From positions 992,001-1,056,000 of the forward strand of contig MCGE01000003.1 in assembly GCA_002105175.1 (NCBI GenBank): a DNA stretch of 64,000 nt, in the 5' to 3' direction. Source of the stretch: Absidia repens. Taxonomy: Eukaryota; Mucoromycota; Mucoromycetes; Mucorales; Cunninghamellaceae. The notes below the pieces were generated by a model that was not told the origin of the DNA, did not search any database, and was given only the letters and a program-made list of their open reading frames with translations. The translations under genes were made by a program, and so were the position numbers. Of this stretch, positions 1 to 12,750 are shown one piece after another; the stretch's first letter is position 1, and each line of letters begins with the position of its first letter.

Positions 1-858
1 TCGTTAAAGTTCGGGTACGATCGACACGTGTACCGCAAATGGGTGACAAATTTGCTTCTCGTCACGGTCAAAAAGGTACGATTGGTGTTACATATCGACA
101 AGAAGACTTCCCATTCACTTCTGAAGGCATCACGCCGGATCTTATCATCAATCCACATGCCATTCCTTCTCGTATGACGATCGGACACATGATTGAATGC
201 TTGCTCGGCAAGGTGTCGACGTTGACTGGGAATGAAGGGGATGCTACACCATTTACAGATGTCACAGTCGAAGCAATATCTCAAGCACTCGCAGCACAAG
301 GTTACCAATCCCGTGGATTTGAAGTCATGTATAATGGTTTCACGGGCCGAAAACTGAACGCACAAATCTTCCTTGGACCAACATACTATCAACGTTTGAA
401 ACACATGGTGGATGACAAAATTCATAGTCGTGCTCGTGGTCCTGTACAAATCCTGACAAGACAGCCAGTGGAAGGTCGATCAAGAGACGGTGGTTTACGA
501 TTTGGTGAAATGGAACGTGATTGGTAAGGATAGAAAAAAAAATGACTTGCTGATCCGTGTGCTAATATTCTATCTTGAAATTACTATTAATAAAAATAGC
601 ATGATCAGTCATGGTGTTGCTCAATTCTTGAAGGAACGTTTGTTTGATGCCTCCGACGCCTATCGTGTCCATGTTTGTGATATTTGTGGTTTAATGGCCA
701 TTGCGAACCTGAAGAAAAGCAATTTTGAATGCCGCTCATGCCGAAACAAAACTAGAATCTCGCAAGTCCATATTCCTTACGCTTGCAAACTGCTTTTCCA
801 AGAACTCATGGCTATGAATATTGCTCCTAGAATGTTTGTTGATGCTGATGGTTACTGA
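1..858 (+). CDS. RPB2: RNA polymerase II second-largest subunit, C-terminal part (5' partial)
   Basis: This is the end of the second-largest subunit of RNA polymerase II, which forms part of the active-site cleft and the clamp anchor in the nucleus. The frame is open from base 3, so the gene begins upstream of the window. Two exons are visible, 1-523 and 600-858. The intron at 524-599 (GTAAGG...TAG) splits a Cys codon and restores ERDCMISHG. Diagnostic segments are [15 protein letters not shown] (hybrid-binding region) and the C-terminal zinc-binding anchor with CDICG and CRSCRN. The stop is TGA at 856-858. A poly(A) signal, AATAAA, lies near 940. The subunit could be told apart from the Pol I and Pol III paralogues by a tree, but the segment reads as RPB2. 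Confidence 0.96.
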
Positions 859-1199
859 AAAAAAGGAAGGATGCGGAAAGGCATTTATATTTTACTCTTG
901 CTTTTTTTTAAAGGGATATTATGTTTTATGTATAGAAACCAATAAAAATTTGAAAACATGTACTATTTTATTTCAAATGGTGCATTTGATGGGACTGGGT
1001 AGATTATTGTCTTACAATAATAGAAAACATGAAGGGTCAGATCATTGGTGATGAGAGACAGGGATGGAATGAGCATGATTGTTCCATATCTGGTACATAG
1101 AGATACTTATACGATCAGTTGTTTAGTATAGGAAATTAGGATAGTATAGTGTAGTGTATTATTGATTATTTATTATTGTCTATTATATTCAATAAACGA

Positions 1200-1868
1200 T
1201 CTGGCGCTCCACTGGAGCTTTGGAAATCTTTTGATTTATTGGTTGTCAGGGGTTTTTATTGATATGTGAGTTTTGATGGGAAGGAATTCGAGCCTCCGCC
1301 AAACCGTCAACTAAGCGCGTCGTCAATGGGTACTTTTTTGTGTGTTGAAAAAAAAAAATGGCTAGGAGCTAGGTGACTACACATTTGGCACTTTGGCGGG
1401 CAGCTTGCTTAGGGCCCGAACGTCGTGCTCAGCGCTGTATGTTGAAACAGAAACATAGGATAGTTATAGTGTAAAAATGTCAATTCAGACTCCGCGTACC
1501 TAATTTCTGATATTTTTTAGGCTCCAATTCTTTTCCTTTCTTTCTTTTTTTATTCGTTCATGAAAGTCTGAATGTTATGATGGCAAGGTTCATTGGAATA
1601 TAGGTAATCTAGGATTAGTATTAGAACTTGAATTAGGGGCATTTTCTAAAATGCAAAAAAAACATCATGGGGAAACTCTTTCATTTTGGGCTCGTGATTT
1701 CCAATATTTCCAACTTCCACTAGATTAGACTTCATTGTATAATAATGCTATTAGCTTTGGTTAGATAGTTTATACTGTATGCATATCTGAATTAAACATG
1801 TCATGTATTTTTACCGTCTATCTCTTTCAAGACTTTATTGTCTCGCTGAATGGGCATGAGTAAAATCT

Positions 1869-1901
<33 letters not shown>

Positions 1902-2390
1902 TTATGTGTAGGAAGAAAGACATGCACTTGTGTAAAAAATAAAAAAAGTCCACTGCTGAATATTTTGTTGTATATCTCCTCTGCATTTCGCTCTCGAGTG
2001 GATCATATAGGAGCAACGGTTGGGTTTGTATTAATGCAAATTATTCCGGGGCGGGGTTAAATACTGGTGACAAATAGGGAAAATAGAAATGTCAGTGGAC
2101 CGATAGTGCAAAGTCATAGACGTCAAGCTCGATAAGAATGCTTTTTGCTTGTAAAAAAAAAAAAAACGAATTGCAGCGTATTTTACCTCTGCATTTCACA
2201 CTATATAGAGTAGCAACGGTGTATATAGTATAAGTTTATTACAGTTTCCTGAAAAATTGTTGGTCGTGGTGGCAGAAAAAGGTAGAAAAAAGCAACGACG
2301 ACATTGATACGGTGATGTGAATGGAGGAATGGAAGGATATTTCAAAGTCATGGATCTTTATCTTAGATCAAGATTTTAGTAAACTTTTAC
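1200..2390 (+). repeat. Long dispersed repeat, copy 1
   Basis: A gene-free stretch of about 1.2 kb whose segments recur in the same order at 11850-12750. Shared landmarks are a block containing GATTTATTGGTTGTCAG, the segment GCGCGTCGTCAAT followed by TACTTTTTT, a pyrimidine-rich tract, a GGGGAAAC-core block near 1620-1740, and a tail with GAATGGGCATG and a short GGA-rich part near 2300. A (TG)n microsatellite at 1870-1900 is specific to this copy. No coding capacity is visible. CAGCGCTG, the palindrome seen at the retroelement junctions near 26-32 kb, also occurs at 1430-1437. Confidence 0.6.
1600..1740 (+). repeat. GGGGAAAC-core dispersed repeat, copy 1
   Basis: Shows the order typical of the family: GGATTAG, TAGAACTTGAATTAGGGGC, an ATTTT/AAAAT hairpin, then ATCATGGGGAAAC and TTTCATTTTGGG. 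The core reads GGGGAAACTC here, one base off the usual GGGGAAACCC. Confidence 0.6.
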
Positions 2391-2395
2391 CCCTA

Positions 2396-3307
2396 TGGTG
2401 TGGCTCACTTTTAATGTCAAATACTAGGCATGATCCTAGAAAGCTGATGGTTTTTTAAAAAATGGCCACCTCAAAAAAACAATGTATAAACATGATAATT
2501 CAGACCTTTAAGAACAAAACGTGTACATCAGTTTTTTTTTTTTTTATAAAAAAAGAAAAACTTATCAGCCTTCAAAAAAAGAAGACTTTGGCTGGCTGGC
2601 CTAGGATTTGAAACGTATCTGATGTACTAAAAAGGAAAATGATATGTGCATTTATTTTGTAAAACACCGCGAAAACTGTAAAATATTATACAGAAAACAA
2701 GGTCCTGTTTTTGCTTGTTCCCGCTCCCATATTAAGCGTAGTTAGTAGATGTAGATGTAGATGTAAATTGTAAGACTTGCAAATGAGGATTAGTTTATGC
2801 ATTTTTATTTATTATTTGTACAATAAAATGAGCCATCCCTTCTATTTTTTTGTTGTTGTACGGACACACACCCGTTTGTATGTTTCTGCTTATAATAAGC
2901 CTAGGAATATACATTTGGCAAGACAATCAAAAAGTGATAGAAAAAGGCAAGACAAAGTTTATTCAGTAGTAATTATAACAATGACAACCAATACTAAACT
3001 AAGAGGAAAGTTAATCTAATAGTGGTCCCAAATTCTGGCTCCAAAATGAAAGGGTTTCCCCATGCATCTCGTAATACCTGAGCCGAAATCCTTTCTAAAC
3101 TAGTCCTGACACTAATCCCAGTTGAACATCATCCCATTGAGATCAATGAAATGGCGGTGACTTGAGAAAAAAAAAAAAAAAAAAAAGAAAAGAAAGAAAG
3201 CAAGGAAGGTGAAAAAAAAAGGGCTCTAATAAGGTATTTTTCAAACTGCGATTGAAGTCATAAAATTGAAATGAAAATTGAAAATTTGACATAAGTGAGC
3301 CGCACCA
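2396..3307. mobile_element. TIR element (MITE-like), copy 1, with TA target duplication
   Basis: A 912-bp non-coding element. It begins TGGTGTGGCTCAC and ends with the inverted form GTGAGCCGCACCA; the inverted repeat continues to about 27 bp through ATGTCAAAT/ATTTGACAT. TA flanks both ends (2394-2395 and 3308-3309). A close copy lies at 21946-22834. There is no transposase, so it is non-autonomous; TA duplication points to a Tc1/mariner or similar superfamily. Its interior holds an antisense copy of the GGGGAAACCC-core repeat at about 3025-3115. Confidence 0.8.
3025..3115 (-). repeat. GGGGAAACCC-core repeat inside the TIR element, copy 2
   Basis: On the minus strand this reads GATTAGTGTCAGGACTAG, then AAAGGATTTCGGCTCAGG, then ATGCATGGGGAAACCC and TTTCATTTTGGAGCC. 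The same internal copy is found in the second TIR element, so it was carried along by transposition. Confidence 0.65.
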
Positions 3308-4088
3308 TATCTCTTTAATAGAGGGATAAAACAAACCGATTGAACTTGAGTTCGACTCATAGTGAAGGTAGAGGAAGGCTGGTTGATGTACTATACAATC
3401 TATTCAGTGTGGATTAAAATAAAGAGAGCTCTGATGCACTGAACGGACTAGAGTCAGTGTTTAAAAATAAAAGACATATTTTATTGAAGCATAATAAACA
3501 AGCACAAATTAGGACGGCCACCACTAATTTTAATGGGCATGGAATAGGCGAATATAAATAGGGATCTGCTGTAGGAGGCAAACTAAATGTATGTGAGAGA
3601 TACTATTGGTAAAAAGCACATGGTATATTTTATTCAGATGTAGAAGTAAAACAAATGCAACAAACGCTAAGATAAGCTAATGGCGGTTCCACGCACGCCT
3701 CTCTAATACAAAGCCAAATATAAACGGTAGTCCCAAATCACGAATTTAAAATCAAAGGGGTTTCCCCAAGCATGTTTGTATTGCATTTTTCAACATGTCT
3801 CTGAGTCAAAGTCTAATACTAATCCGAGATCACAATCACTTCATTGAAGATTTCAATGAAGTGGGGTGACTAGACATATTTATGTATAAAAGGAAAAACG
3901 TGGAATTCCAGTCGCTAAAAACTGTTCCATATGCGATACCTAAAATTCGAATGCAAACATGGCCCCACACCCACACCCAACCACGTATACATATATACTA
4001 AAAAGACCACCACCACGACTTTCTGCAAAATCATTAAGACATGTAAAATAAAATAAAAAATCTTTATTGACATAAAAAAACAAATATT
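3308..4088. other. Gene-free stretch with one more core-repeat copy
   Basis: The 3' flank of the casein kinase gene. It holds an antisense, diverged GGGGAAACCC-core copy at about 3715-3850 (minus strand: GCAATACAAACATGCTTGGG, then GAAACCCC). No coding signal or RNA gene was recognised in the rest. Confidence 0.5.
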
Positions 4089-5592
4089 TTATTGGAATAA
4101 GTCCACATGATGGTATGTTGATTGATGTCGCTTTGATTTCGCTTGATAGTTTGATGTAGAATCCATAAAAGGTTTGTAAGACTGCTGCTGGTGCTGTTGA
4201 AAATGGTGCGTCTTGTTGTCATTAAGATAGGAACCAGTGGAGGGTAAAGGATATAGATTGGAAGAAGGATAGGATGGTTGATCATGGTGGGCTGTCCTGT
4301 TGTTCAAAGGGGGCATGTGATATAATTGCGTAGATTTAGTGGCGGTAGAAGCTATTCACCGTTGGGGGTGCATCCGTTGGATGGAAAAAAAAAGAAAAAA
4401 ACGTGTTAGTTTTTTCAACAAATGGCCCATTCTCTGCCTACTGTCTGATTGCACACATACTCACACACAAACACACACACCTAAAAAGACTTACCACCAG
4501 GCTGAGTTTCTCTCATAAGAATTCGCCCACTCGGTCCAGTTGCATATGGAAAATTGTAAGGAGAATCCGCGGGCATTTGCTGTGATTGTTGCTGTTGTTG
4601 CTGGGATTGCGATTGTTGTGGCGCTTGAGATGGCTGTAATCCTGATGCCGCATTGTAGTTTTGATGCTGATGTTGTAGAAGTCGTTGCTGTTGTTGGTAT
4701 TGCATCATGACGTCGTCCAATCGTTTCGAAGTTTCAGGTGATTTGTTGGTATCTGTACGGTATTGTTGCTGTTGCTGTGTTCGGTGATGACCAGAAGTAG
4801 CTGCACCGCTGGCAGGTAGAGCACCCATCATAGCACGGCGTTGTTGGCTTGGTAACGCAACCCCATCATAAGGTGCCATGGGAGAGGCATAGAGAGGAGG
4901 ATCCAAAGGTGCGGTTGGACTAGTTTCTGCCATTTTCTTTTCGTGCTACAAATTTAAAATAAAAATCATCATCATGATCAAGATAAAGGAACGCGCTCTT
5001 GTTGTTTTGTATTACCATTTTTCGAATAGTCCAGTCAAATACGTAGTCGTATTGGAAACCTTCACGTACAAAGAGATCCCTGAAGAGCTTGCGCAAATAA
5101 GAGTAGTCGGGCTTATCATCGAATCGTAAAGAACGTACATAATTGAGATAAATGACAAATTCTTGGTGTAAACCACGACACAGGGCGTCTGCTGAAGTGA
5201 TCATCTTTTTTTCCATAATCTTGTCGTATTTTTCTTTTTTGGTGCGCGCCCGAATTCCTTGCCAGGGAAGTTGACCACGACAAAAGTAGACCAAGATATA
5301 TCCCAACGACTCCAAATCATCCCGTCGAGATTGCTCAATACCAAGATGCGTGTTGACACTAGCGTAGCGCGGAGTCCCCGTCAGATTCTTATTCTCCCTA
5401 TAGGGGATATGCTGGTTGCTTTTTGGATCCCTGAATCGCTTTGCCAAACCAAAGTCGATCATATTCACTTGGTTTCCCCGTTTGGCAATCCCCATAAGGA
5501 AGTTGTCTGGTTTGATATCCCTATATAATAATAATAATAATCGTGGCAGTGAGAAGTTGTGCAGGAGAGAGCGAGAGTGAGTGAGTGTGTGC

Positions 5593-5645
<53 letters not shown>

Positions 5646-6078
5646 ACGTATGTAATTTTATGTGAGTTTCTTACCTATGGATAAAGCCTTTTGAATGGAC
5701 ATATTCGACACGAGAAAGCTACACAAAGAAAATATGATCAACCATCTGCTCTATCCTTTTTACTTTTGATTCTTACCAGTTGATCGGCTAATAACAACAC
5801 AGTCTTCAAAGAGAATCGTCGTTTACAAAAATTGAATAAGTCTTCCATGGAGGGGCCCAATAAATCCATCACCAATACATTATGTTCAGCTTCTTTGCCA
5901 TACCATCGTACAAAAGGAATACCCACACCGCCAGCAAGCGTCTTGTAAACCCGTGCTTCGTATTCCAGCTGAGGATGTGCCGCGCGGATGCTTTCCATTT
6001 TGACCGCCACATCTTCACAAGTCATTATATTATTGCCTAGATAATAAAAATGGGGTTCAAAATCATAGATAATCAATC

Positions 6079-6114
<36 letters not shown>

Positions 6115-6222
6115 CGTTCTAGGATTCTTACCCAGGTAGATTTCACCAAATGAGCCAGCACCAATCTTCTTGCCAAGCTTATACTTGTTTCCTATTCGGA
6201 TTCCTTGACCTTCCAAAGACAT
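4089..6222 (-). CDS. Casein kinase I, delta/epsilon (Hrr25-like)
   Basis: Serine/threonine kinase of the CK1 family, 537 residues, from six exons: 6222-6132, 6036-5777, 5718-5675, 5520-5016, 4945-4495 and 4351-4089. The start [20 protein letters not shown] leads into the glycine loop [11 protein letters not shown]. The catalytic loop [12 protein letters not shown] is rebuilt across an intron, followed by DFGLAK and the CK1 signature [18 protein letters not shown]. The kinase domain ends near residue 300, at the exon 4/5 boundary. The remaining 240 residues are Gln/Pro/Ser-rich low complexity. Family members act in DNA repair, trafficking, ribosome assembly and circadian phosphorylation; which applies here is unknown. 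The intron at 5521-5674 carries a long dinucleotide repeat, (GT)n on the plus strand, near 5583-5641. The C-terminal tail exons are the least certain part. Confidence 0.93.
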
Positions 6223-7727
6223 TAAGTTATTTTATTTGACTTTTTTGCAAAAGGAATTGTTGAGAGATGATAAAGAGAATGTATAATATAAGGGATATTT
6301 AAAAGTAGGAAGAAGTATTTTTTTAAAATGATAAAATAATAAAAGGATGAAGACTACAAAGATGAAGAATAGTGAAGAAGAAAAAAGACCATAAAAAGGA
6401 AAAAGATGAAAATAGAGAATAAAGAAAAAAGAGAAGGGGGAAAAAAGAAGGGGAAGGACTTGTTGGGGGAAGGGGACAAGAGGAGAGAGAGAAAACAGAT
6501 GATCACAAAAAAGGAAGACGAAAATTGGATGTTTGGAAGTCCGTCAAAATATCGTTCTCAAGGAGCAATGACCAAATGCAACCAGAGATCGAGTATTTTT
6601 AGGTAGGACTTAACCCATAAATATTATATTCGAAATTGAATTCCCGAGTATCAGACGAAATAAAATGTGGCATGTGAATTCAGTAGTTTTTTATTATATT
6701 AGTATTATTATAAAAACCTTGTGATGGACTGGTTAACATTTTGTATGAATGACAACTACACTCAAGGAAACCTTAGCAGTACTAAGAGGGAACTATGCAC
6801 TATAGGTTCTAATAGCCTTTCATTCGCCTTGATTTGATTTACCCACTAGCATACAGTATTATAGACTATTAGTGCCAAGTAGTTTTAATGAATTATTTTC
6901 ATCATCGTTCTTACAGTCTCTGTTGCCCATCAAAAGTACATATTTACTTCCAATCATAGTATACATCGTGGTAATAAAGACAAAAAAGGTAGTGCCTAAT
7001 AAAGCATAGCCTCAAAGGCGTATTGTGTCAGTTACGTTTCGTATAAATGAACGATTATGCATAGTGAATATTCGATGCAAATTCCCTAAAATCTTGAATA
7101 AGAAATCAATTGCAACAACATAGACAGCCAATTTTGCATGTCATAAAAAGACAGAAAGGAAAAAAAAATGTGGCAAGTTTTTCAAATCCAGGCTCTTCCC
7201 ACTCATTATCAATGATTGATTCTTTCCGCTTTTATCAAATTGTCAAAAATGGAAATACTCCACGATTCTACCAGTCGTTCACGCCCAGAAAAACCTTTAG
7301 GCCAAAATGTGCGCCCATTTTACACAAATGTTTACAGTTATAATATCTTAGTATTTCCCATCAGTCCAATTTTTTTTACCATATTGCTGAATTGCACCAT
7401 ACGAGCTATCACCCAGTCACTCCCATACTATTCTTTATTATAAAAGCAGACCTAAGATAATTCTAAAAGGTTACACTCATCCTATTTTGACATTTTTATA
7501 ACCCATTTCCAATCCCCATCAATATTAGAGCCCTAACCATTCTTTGTTGGATCCCATCCTTCATCGAACCGTCATTCCACGAAGCATACATGTAATGCAA
7601 TATAAACATGTAATAAAAATTTGATTTATTAATTAAATATAAATACGTTACTATCACTACTACTAATAACTACTACTATTATATTCTAATTTCTAATTTA
7701 TAATTTCTCAAAAAAAAAATGACTATC
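6223..7727. other. Intergenic region between CK1 and POLD3
   Basis: Contains the purine-rich upstream region of the kinase gene (6240-6600, AAAAAGGAA-type) and the 3' flank of the polymerase subunit gene. No RNA gene, transposon ends or supported coding exon was seen; the short open frames are A-rich noise. Confidence 0.5.
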
Positions 7728-9599
7728 CTATCGTTTGCCCCAGAAGCTCAGCAAGCTTTTTTGTTCTCCAGGTGCTTTTTTGGGCGTTGATGATCTTTTG
7801 GCTGGTGATGACGGAGATGCAGCTGTCTTTGATTTGGGTAATCCTGCGGTCGTTTTGGTCGCAGGCGTATCGGAATCCACCTCTTCCCATTCCCATACAT
7901 CTTCCGTCACTGTTTTGAAAAGAAGGAAATGTTAGTTATTGTTTTGTGATTTTGCTTTTGCTTTGTTCATACACAATCTATCACTTTTGCAATAAAGAAG
8001 AGGTGTGTATTACCTAAAAATCCACGCTCGTTCCTGTAGGTTTTCTTTTTCTGCACCTTGCGTCGTATCTTGCCGGGGGTAATCTCTATAACAAAAGAGG
8101 ATCAGCTCCGTTTCTCCTTGATATCCATTCACCAACTCTATCTTACGTTGATCTTGCTCATTGTTTTCATCTTGATCCATTTTGGTAGAAACGTCTTCCG
8201 CTATGTTATCATCATCCGTATCGATATCCATAGATGACGGACGAGTGGTCGTAGAGCGGGCTCCTCCATCATCATCATCATCATCATCATCGTCTTTGCT
8301 GTTTGTTTCGACGTCGGGATTTTGTTCTTCTTCATCATCACTGAATATATCGTTCACCTGGATCTTCGCCGATCGTGCCAAGCGTTCATCTAATGCTTCT
8401 TCGTCTTCAGATTCCTCTTCGTCAGATTCTATTCCACATAAAGCACCATATCAATAATCAGCCGACATTTTTTACTGATTTTTCTTTTCATGCCTACCTT
8501 GGATGATTTTGATTTTCCTGCATGGTGTTGATGGAGGTGGTGATTTTGGTTTTTCCAGTTCTTGCTTTTTGGCTCGTGGTGTCGCTTTTTCAAATGATAA
8601 TGTTCCCTTTCGTTTAGTTGGCGTAGTACTCGATGTCATCTTCGATTTGGCAGTTGCCATGGCAGTAGACTACAGAAGAAAAAGTGAAAGTGAATATATA
8701 TTGAATATTATTATAATAGTGTATTCGATATTACCTTGGTTGTAGATGCAGAGCCGAAAATTGACTTTTCTGTGGTATTTTTAGTTGGAGATGGGGTAGA
8801 AGTGATATGCGCCTTGGAATCAGAAGGGGGAGGGAGAGATGATACCTCTGCATTTCCTTGATTATTCGTTTTCACAGAGCTGTTGTATATCAAACCGTTT
8901 CTAATGGAAAAGAAATCCAAATGAATTAAGTACTCCCTGACTCCATATATGTCATGGCTTGTGCCAGTTACCTACTTGATTCTATCTTCAACAGACACAG
9001 CTACCATGTCTTTGTTTGCTGCCACCAGTACAGAAAAATCCTACGGTAGACAATGGTCACAGTATTAAGAGATGAGTGTTTATATTTTAATATGTATTTC
9101 TGTACCTTAGGTCGACACGGTAGCAAACTATATACGTGAACACCAGACAACTGACGGTATAGTTTTTTCGTTTCTATACACCACAAAAGGAAAAGAGCAT
9201 GAGTAACATAAAATCTTTTCAAAAGGCAATTATATTATAGTTACCGTCAAGATCATCTTGGTTGACAAGTCTTATAGAAAATGAATTGTCGGCCAAAGTG
9301 CCAGTGAGGCAGAAGACTGGAACGACGCTAGGTTCCACGGTGGAATAATGATATAGCACTCTAATAAAATTTAAAAAAGAGGGTAAGAGGGTATCGAATC
9401 CCTTCGAGATCGAGATGTATATGCTACCTACTGTTTTGCTATGTTGACGTGAATATTCAACTTTCGTGCCAAAGATCTGTAAGTAACCTATTTATCAAAA
9501 GAGTAATTCAGTATAGAACAAAAGAGGATGGCAAACAGTCAAACATACCGGTTTTTTTTCTTGAAGCACAGTTGTATCAAGGTAGTCTTTGAAATCCAT
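7728..9599 (-). CDS. POLD3: DNA polymerase delta subunit 3 (Cdc27/Pol32 family)
   Basis: Accessory subunit of replicative DNA polymerase delta that links the catalytic core to PCNA; nuclear. 409 residues from ten exons: 9599-9549, 9487-9432, 9360-9245, 9173-9106, 9040-8976, 8900-8735, 8669-8498, 8428-8147, 8085-8014 and 7909-7728. The N-terminal winged-helix region reads VTYRSLARKLNIHVNIAKQ, as in the family. The middle is acidic and low complexity (an Asp9 run). A basic block, GKIRRKVQKKKTY, precedes VTEDVWEWEEVD. The protein ends in a PCNA-interacting box, QKSLLSFWGKR (Q-x2-L-x2-F-W), at the extreme C terminus, where POLD3/Cdc27 proteins carry it. The family is poorly conserved in sequence, so the call rests on the N-terminal motif plus the terminal PIP box. 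Confidence 0.88.
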
Positions 9600-11849
9600 A
9601 GTTTTGTGAGAAGAGTGAAGGAGAGGAAAGAAAAAAAGAAAAAAGAAAAGGCGCGACGTGACGAGCCTTGGCCCAGGCAGAAAGCGGATTCTGAAAATCG
9701 CACAGGAAATCTAATCAAGTGGAGATCACCCTGACAGTACAGTACAGCCAGCCGAAGTAAACTGACATGAATGGGGCCAGGAATAGTGTCACGTTTCATA
9801 GTAAGGCACCTAAAACTACCACCCCGTTTCTAAGACTCCCGGGGGGGGCAAGTATCGATAAGCTAGAAAATTATTGGAAAATGCTCTATATTGGCGTCTA
9901 CTGGCATAGCATGGCTTAAATTCATTTACATGATTGGTTAAAAAAGAATATGGCTATCTTTTATGTCGAAAGATTAAGACTGCCAACCTATCTCTGTGGC
10001 ACGATGAAAGTAGTCATACAGAGCACCTGTCTGGTAGGATGCTCACAAAACAGCTACAATAGCGATATTTAGAGAATGGTGATAAAAATAACATAATTTA
10101 TTGAAAAATATTTGTGAAGTAGATACTAAAACTAACGACGAAGGGTTCATTGTAACGAGTGATTTAGTGGAAGGTTCTGCTGGAGGAAGCATGAAGGACA
10201 CTAATACGAGTTCTAAGGAATGGTTAAAATAAATCTAAAAGGGAAGCTGTGAACTGAGTGATAATATACAGTACTGTACAATGAGCGCAAAGGAGCAAAT
10301 GTACATTCTGTTATTGAAGTACAACAACGTTCTATACGAATCAAAAAAGACGATGGTAGCAAAAGAGGATCTATTGTACATGAGAGAGACTTATGGACAA
10401 TTTTTATTGAAGCATGTAAAGAAAGACATATTTTTTTGAGATGCTGATACAAACATACTAATACTAAGCTAAGCTAATGAAAGCTCCAACAAGCTAACTA
10501 CGGTCCCCCAGATCCTGAATCCAAAATGGAAGGCTTTCCCCATGCATCTTATAATCCCTGAGCTGAAAACCTTTCTTAACTAGTCCTGATACTAATCTAA
10601 GCCCACCATAACCTCATAGAAGAGAGAGATATGGGGGGGGGAAGAGGAGAAAAATAATCAAGTACTCTTAGAAAAAGCCGGAATTTGAATTTTCCAGATG
10701 GTCCGGCCCAGATATATTATGGCCATGCATGTACGTACAGTACGTACTGTTAGAAATTAAAAATATGCAAGATTACTATATACTGCTCTATTTTATTCTT
10801 TTTTTTTCCTGGAAATTATCGTTGTATTATTAATCTTATCATGGAACAAAAATACCTGACCCTTCCGCCATATTTATTCGAGATTACCAGTATGTCAAAG
10901 ATAATATCATTATTATTGATACTATTCTATTTTATAGTACCACTATATATCCCATTTAGATTTTATTTTTATCACCTTCTTTATCTTTATCACTGCTCAT
11001 TATTTTATTATAGTTCCATTCTCTTTTTTTCTATCCTTTGCTGATAAACTATAGAAAAGGTATTTGTAACAATTTGAATGTACATATGCTGTATAGCGAT
11101 GAGGCTTATGTGTGGATATGTGTGGGAATTGTTTATTCATACTGTGAGTCCTTAGCTTATAGACATATGACATGTAATGTCATGGATAATCGCGAATTGG
11201 ACGGCTTAAATTTTTGTGCTTTTCTTATAGTCATTTTGTCCCGGTATGAGTTTTCTTCACACTATTATAATCATTGCTCTCTCTTTTTTTATAATTTTTG
11301 AGAATACCGTACGTGCAGGAACAGTACAGTAGTACAGTGCGTGCAGAATATAAGTACGTCCAACGCTATAATATATTCCGGCTTTTCGAAGAGTACGTGC
11401 AAAAATTATTGGTCCCTAACAATCGCCTTTTTTTGTTAGTGCTATTATATCTATTATCACACCTTATCTCCACCTTGGCATAGTTGCTATTGCCCATAAA
11501 AGGATCACACTTTATTATATTTCCCACACTATGGAAAAAATATATAAATACCACACATTTTTCATATCACATAAATTCTCTGTGCTCTGCTGTGAAATGG
11601 ATGGGGATGACATAAAACAAAAAATAAATAAGTGATACAATTGATATGGTTCTCATTTAAGAGAATGAGAAGACTTTTTATGAGAAAATACAAGATATTT
11701 GAGGCTGTGTGAGGAATCTGAAGTGTGCAATGGCAAATGTGAGAATAGGTGGAAGAATCAGGGGTAAAAATAAAATAAAGTGATAAACTGGACAAACAAA
11801 TGATGAAGATATAGATGCTTTGATATATATATATATGAACCAATAATAT
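9600..11849. other. Gene-free region
   Basis: No supported gene. It holds a minus-strand GGGGAAACCC-core copy at about 10495-10625 and AT-rich sequence otherwise. A G-run (GGGGGGG) lies at about 9841. Short open frames here lack domains, codon bias or partner exons. Confidence 0.5.
10495..10625 (-). repeat. GGGGAAA-core dispersed repeat, copy 4
   Basis: The minus strand reads TTAGATTAGTATCAGGACTAG, then AAAGGTTTTCAGCTCAGGG, then ATGCATGGGGAAAGCC and TTCCATTTTGGATTC. The core change to GAAAGCC still pairs with GGTTTTC through a G-U wobble, which is informative for the proposed stem. Confidence 0.65.
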
Positions 11850-12750
11850 GACACGATGGAGCTTTTGTAAATCTTCCGATTTATTGGTTGTCAGTAATTT
11901 TTTATTAAACCGTGGGTTTAAATAGGATGGGATTGGAGACTCCATCATTTTGCACTATTGTGGGTAGCCCCTTGGGGCCCAACCATCGTGCTCAGCGCGT
12001 CGTCAATAGATACTTTTTTAAAAAAAAAAATGGAAGGTCGAAAAATAGGGTGACTGAACCATTCGCACTACGCCTCTCATGGATTCAAATTTTCTCGCCT
12101 TTTTTTTCTTCCTCTTTCTTTCGTTTCTTTTTTTTTTAGAACATCAACTTCAACTGCGGATTTAGTGATCTTGGATTAGAGGTTAGAACTTGAATCAGGG
12201 GCCTTTTTAAAAGTGCAATACAAACATCATGGGGAAACCCTTCCATTTTGGATTCGTGATCTTTGACCGTCCTCAAATTAGTATTCATTTTAGGATAGTG
12301 TCATTAGCTCGACTTTTGACCGTCATCAAATTAGTATTGATTTTAGAATAGTGTCCTTAGCTCAGCTTAGCGTTAGTTATCATAGTTTGTATTGCATCGA
12401 TATCAGAATTAAATATGTCTTGTCTATTTACAATTATTCTCTTTTATGCCTTTCATTGTCTCTCTGAATGGGCATGGCATATGTGCGTGGAAAAACAGAG
12501 TGTGTGTGGGGGGGGGAGGTTTATGCGTCAAAAAAAACCCCCCGGCAGCTCGTTCTGTAAAATGCTACGTACAGTTGCCAAAAAAAAAAAAAAAAACTCC
12601 CCAAGATTGTAACAGCGACATGGATACAGTGATATGAGTGGAGGAAATGGATGGAAAATATTAAGTCAGAGAGGTTTTAGGTGATGTGAGTGGAGAAAAT
12701 GGATGGAAATTTCAAAGTCATAGATGGTTATCTTAGATAAGTAGACACCA
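11850..12750 (+). repeat. Long dispersed repeat, copy 2
   Basis: Second copy of the unit at 1200-2390, with the same order of blocks: GATTTATTGGTTGTCAG, GCGCGTCGTCAATAG plus TACTTTTTT, the pyrimidine tract, the core-repeat block at 12165-12260, a CTGAATGGGCATGG tail and the GGA-rich end. A short internal duplication (CCGTCMTCAAATTAGTATT with flanks) occurs near 12265-12360. No protein coding capacity. Confidence 0.6.
12165..12260 (+). repeat. GGGGAAACCC-core dispersed repeat, copy 5
   Basis: Contains TTAGAACTTGAATCAGGGGC, a TTTTTAAAA near-palindrome, GCAATACAAACATCATGGGG, then AAACCCTTCCATTTTGG. It belongs to the subtype with the ATTTTTAAAAAT hairpin, shared with the copies near 1660 and 42600. 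Confidence 0.65.

Noticed and set aside
1310..1440. Possible second tRNA or 5S gene around the GCGCGTCGTC segment
   Set aside because: No cloverleaf, no B box and no T-run terminator; it is part of a dispersed repeat.
5583..5641. (GT)n run as a regulatory site
   Set aside because: An ordinary microsatellite within an intron of the CK1 gene; nothing supports a specific role.
10841..11301. Consecutive plus-strand open frames
   Set aside because: AT-rich, hydrophobic by composition only, with no motif, no matching splice structure and no conservation cue.
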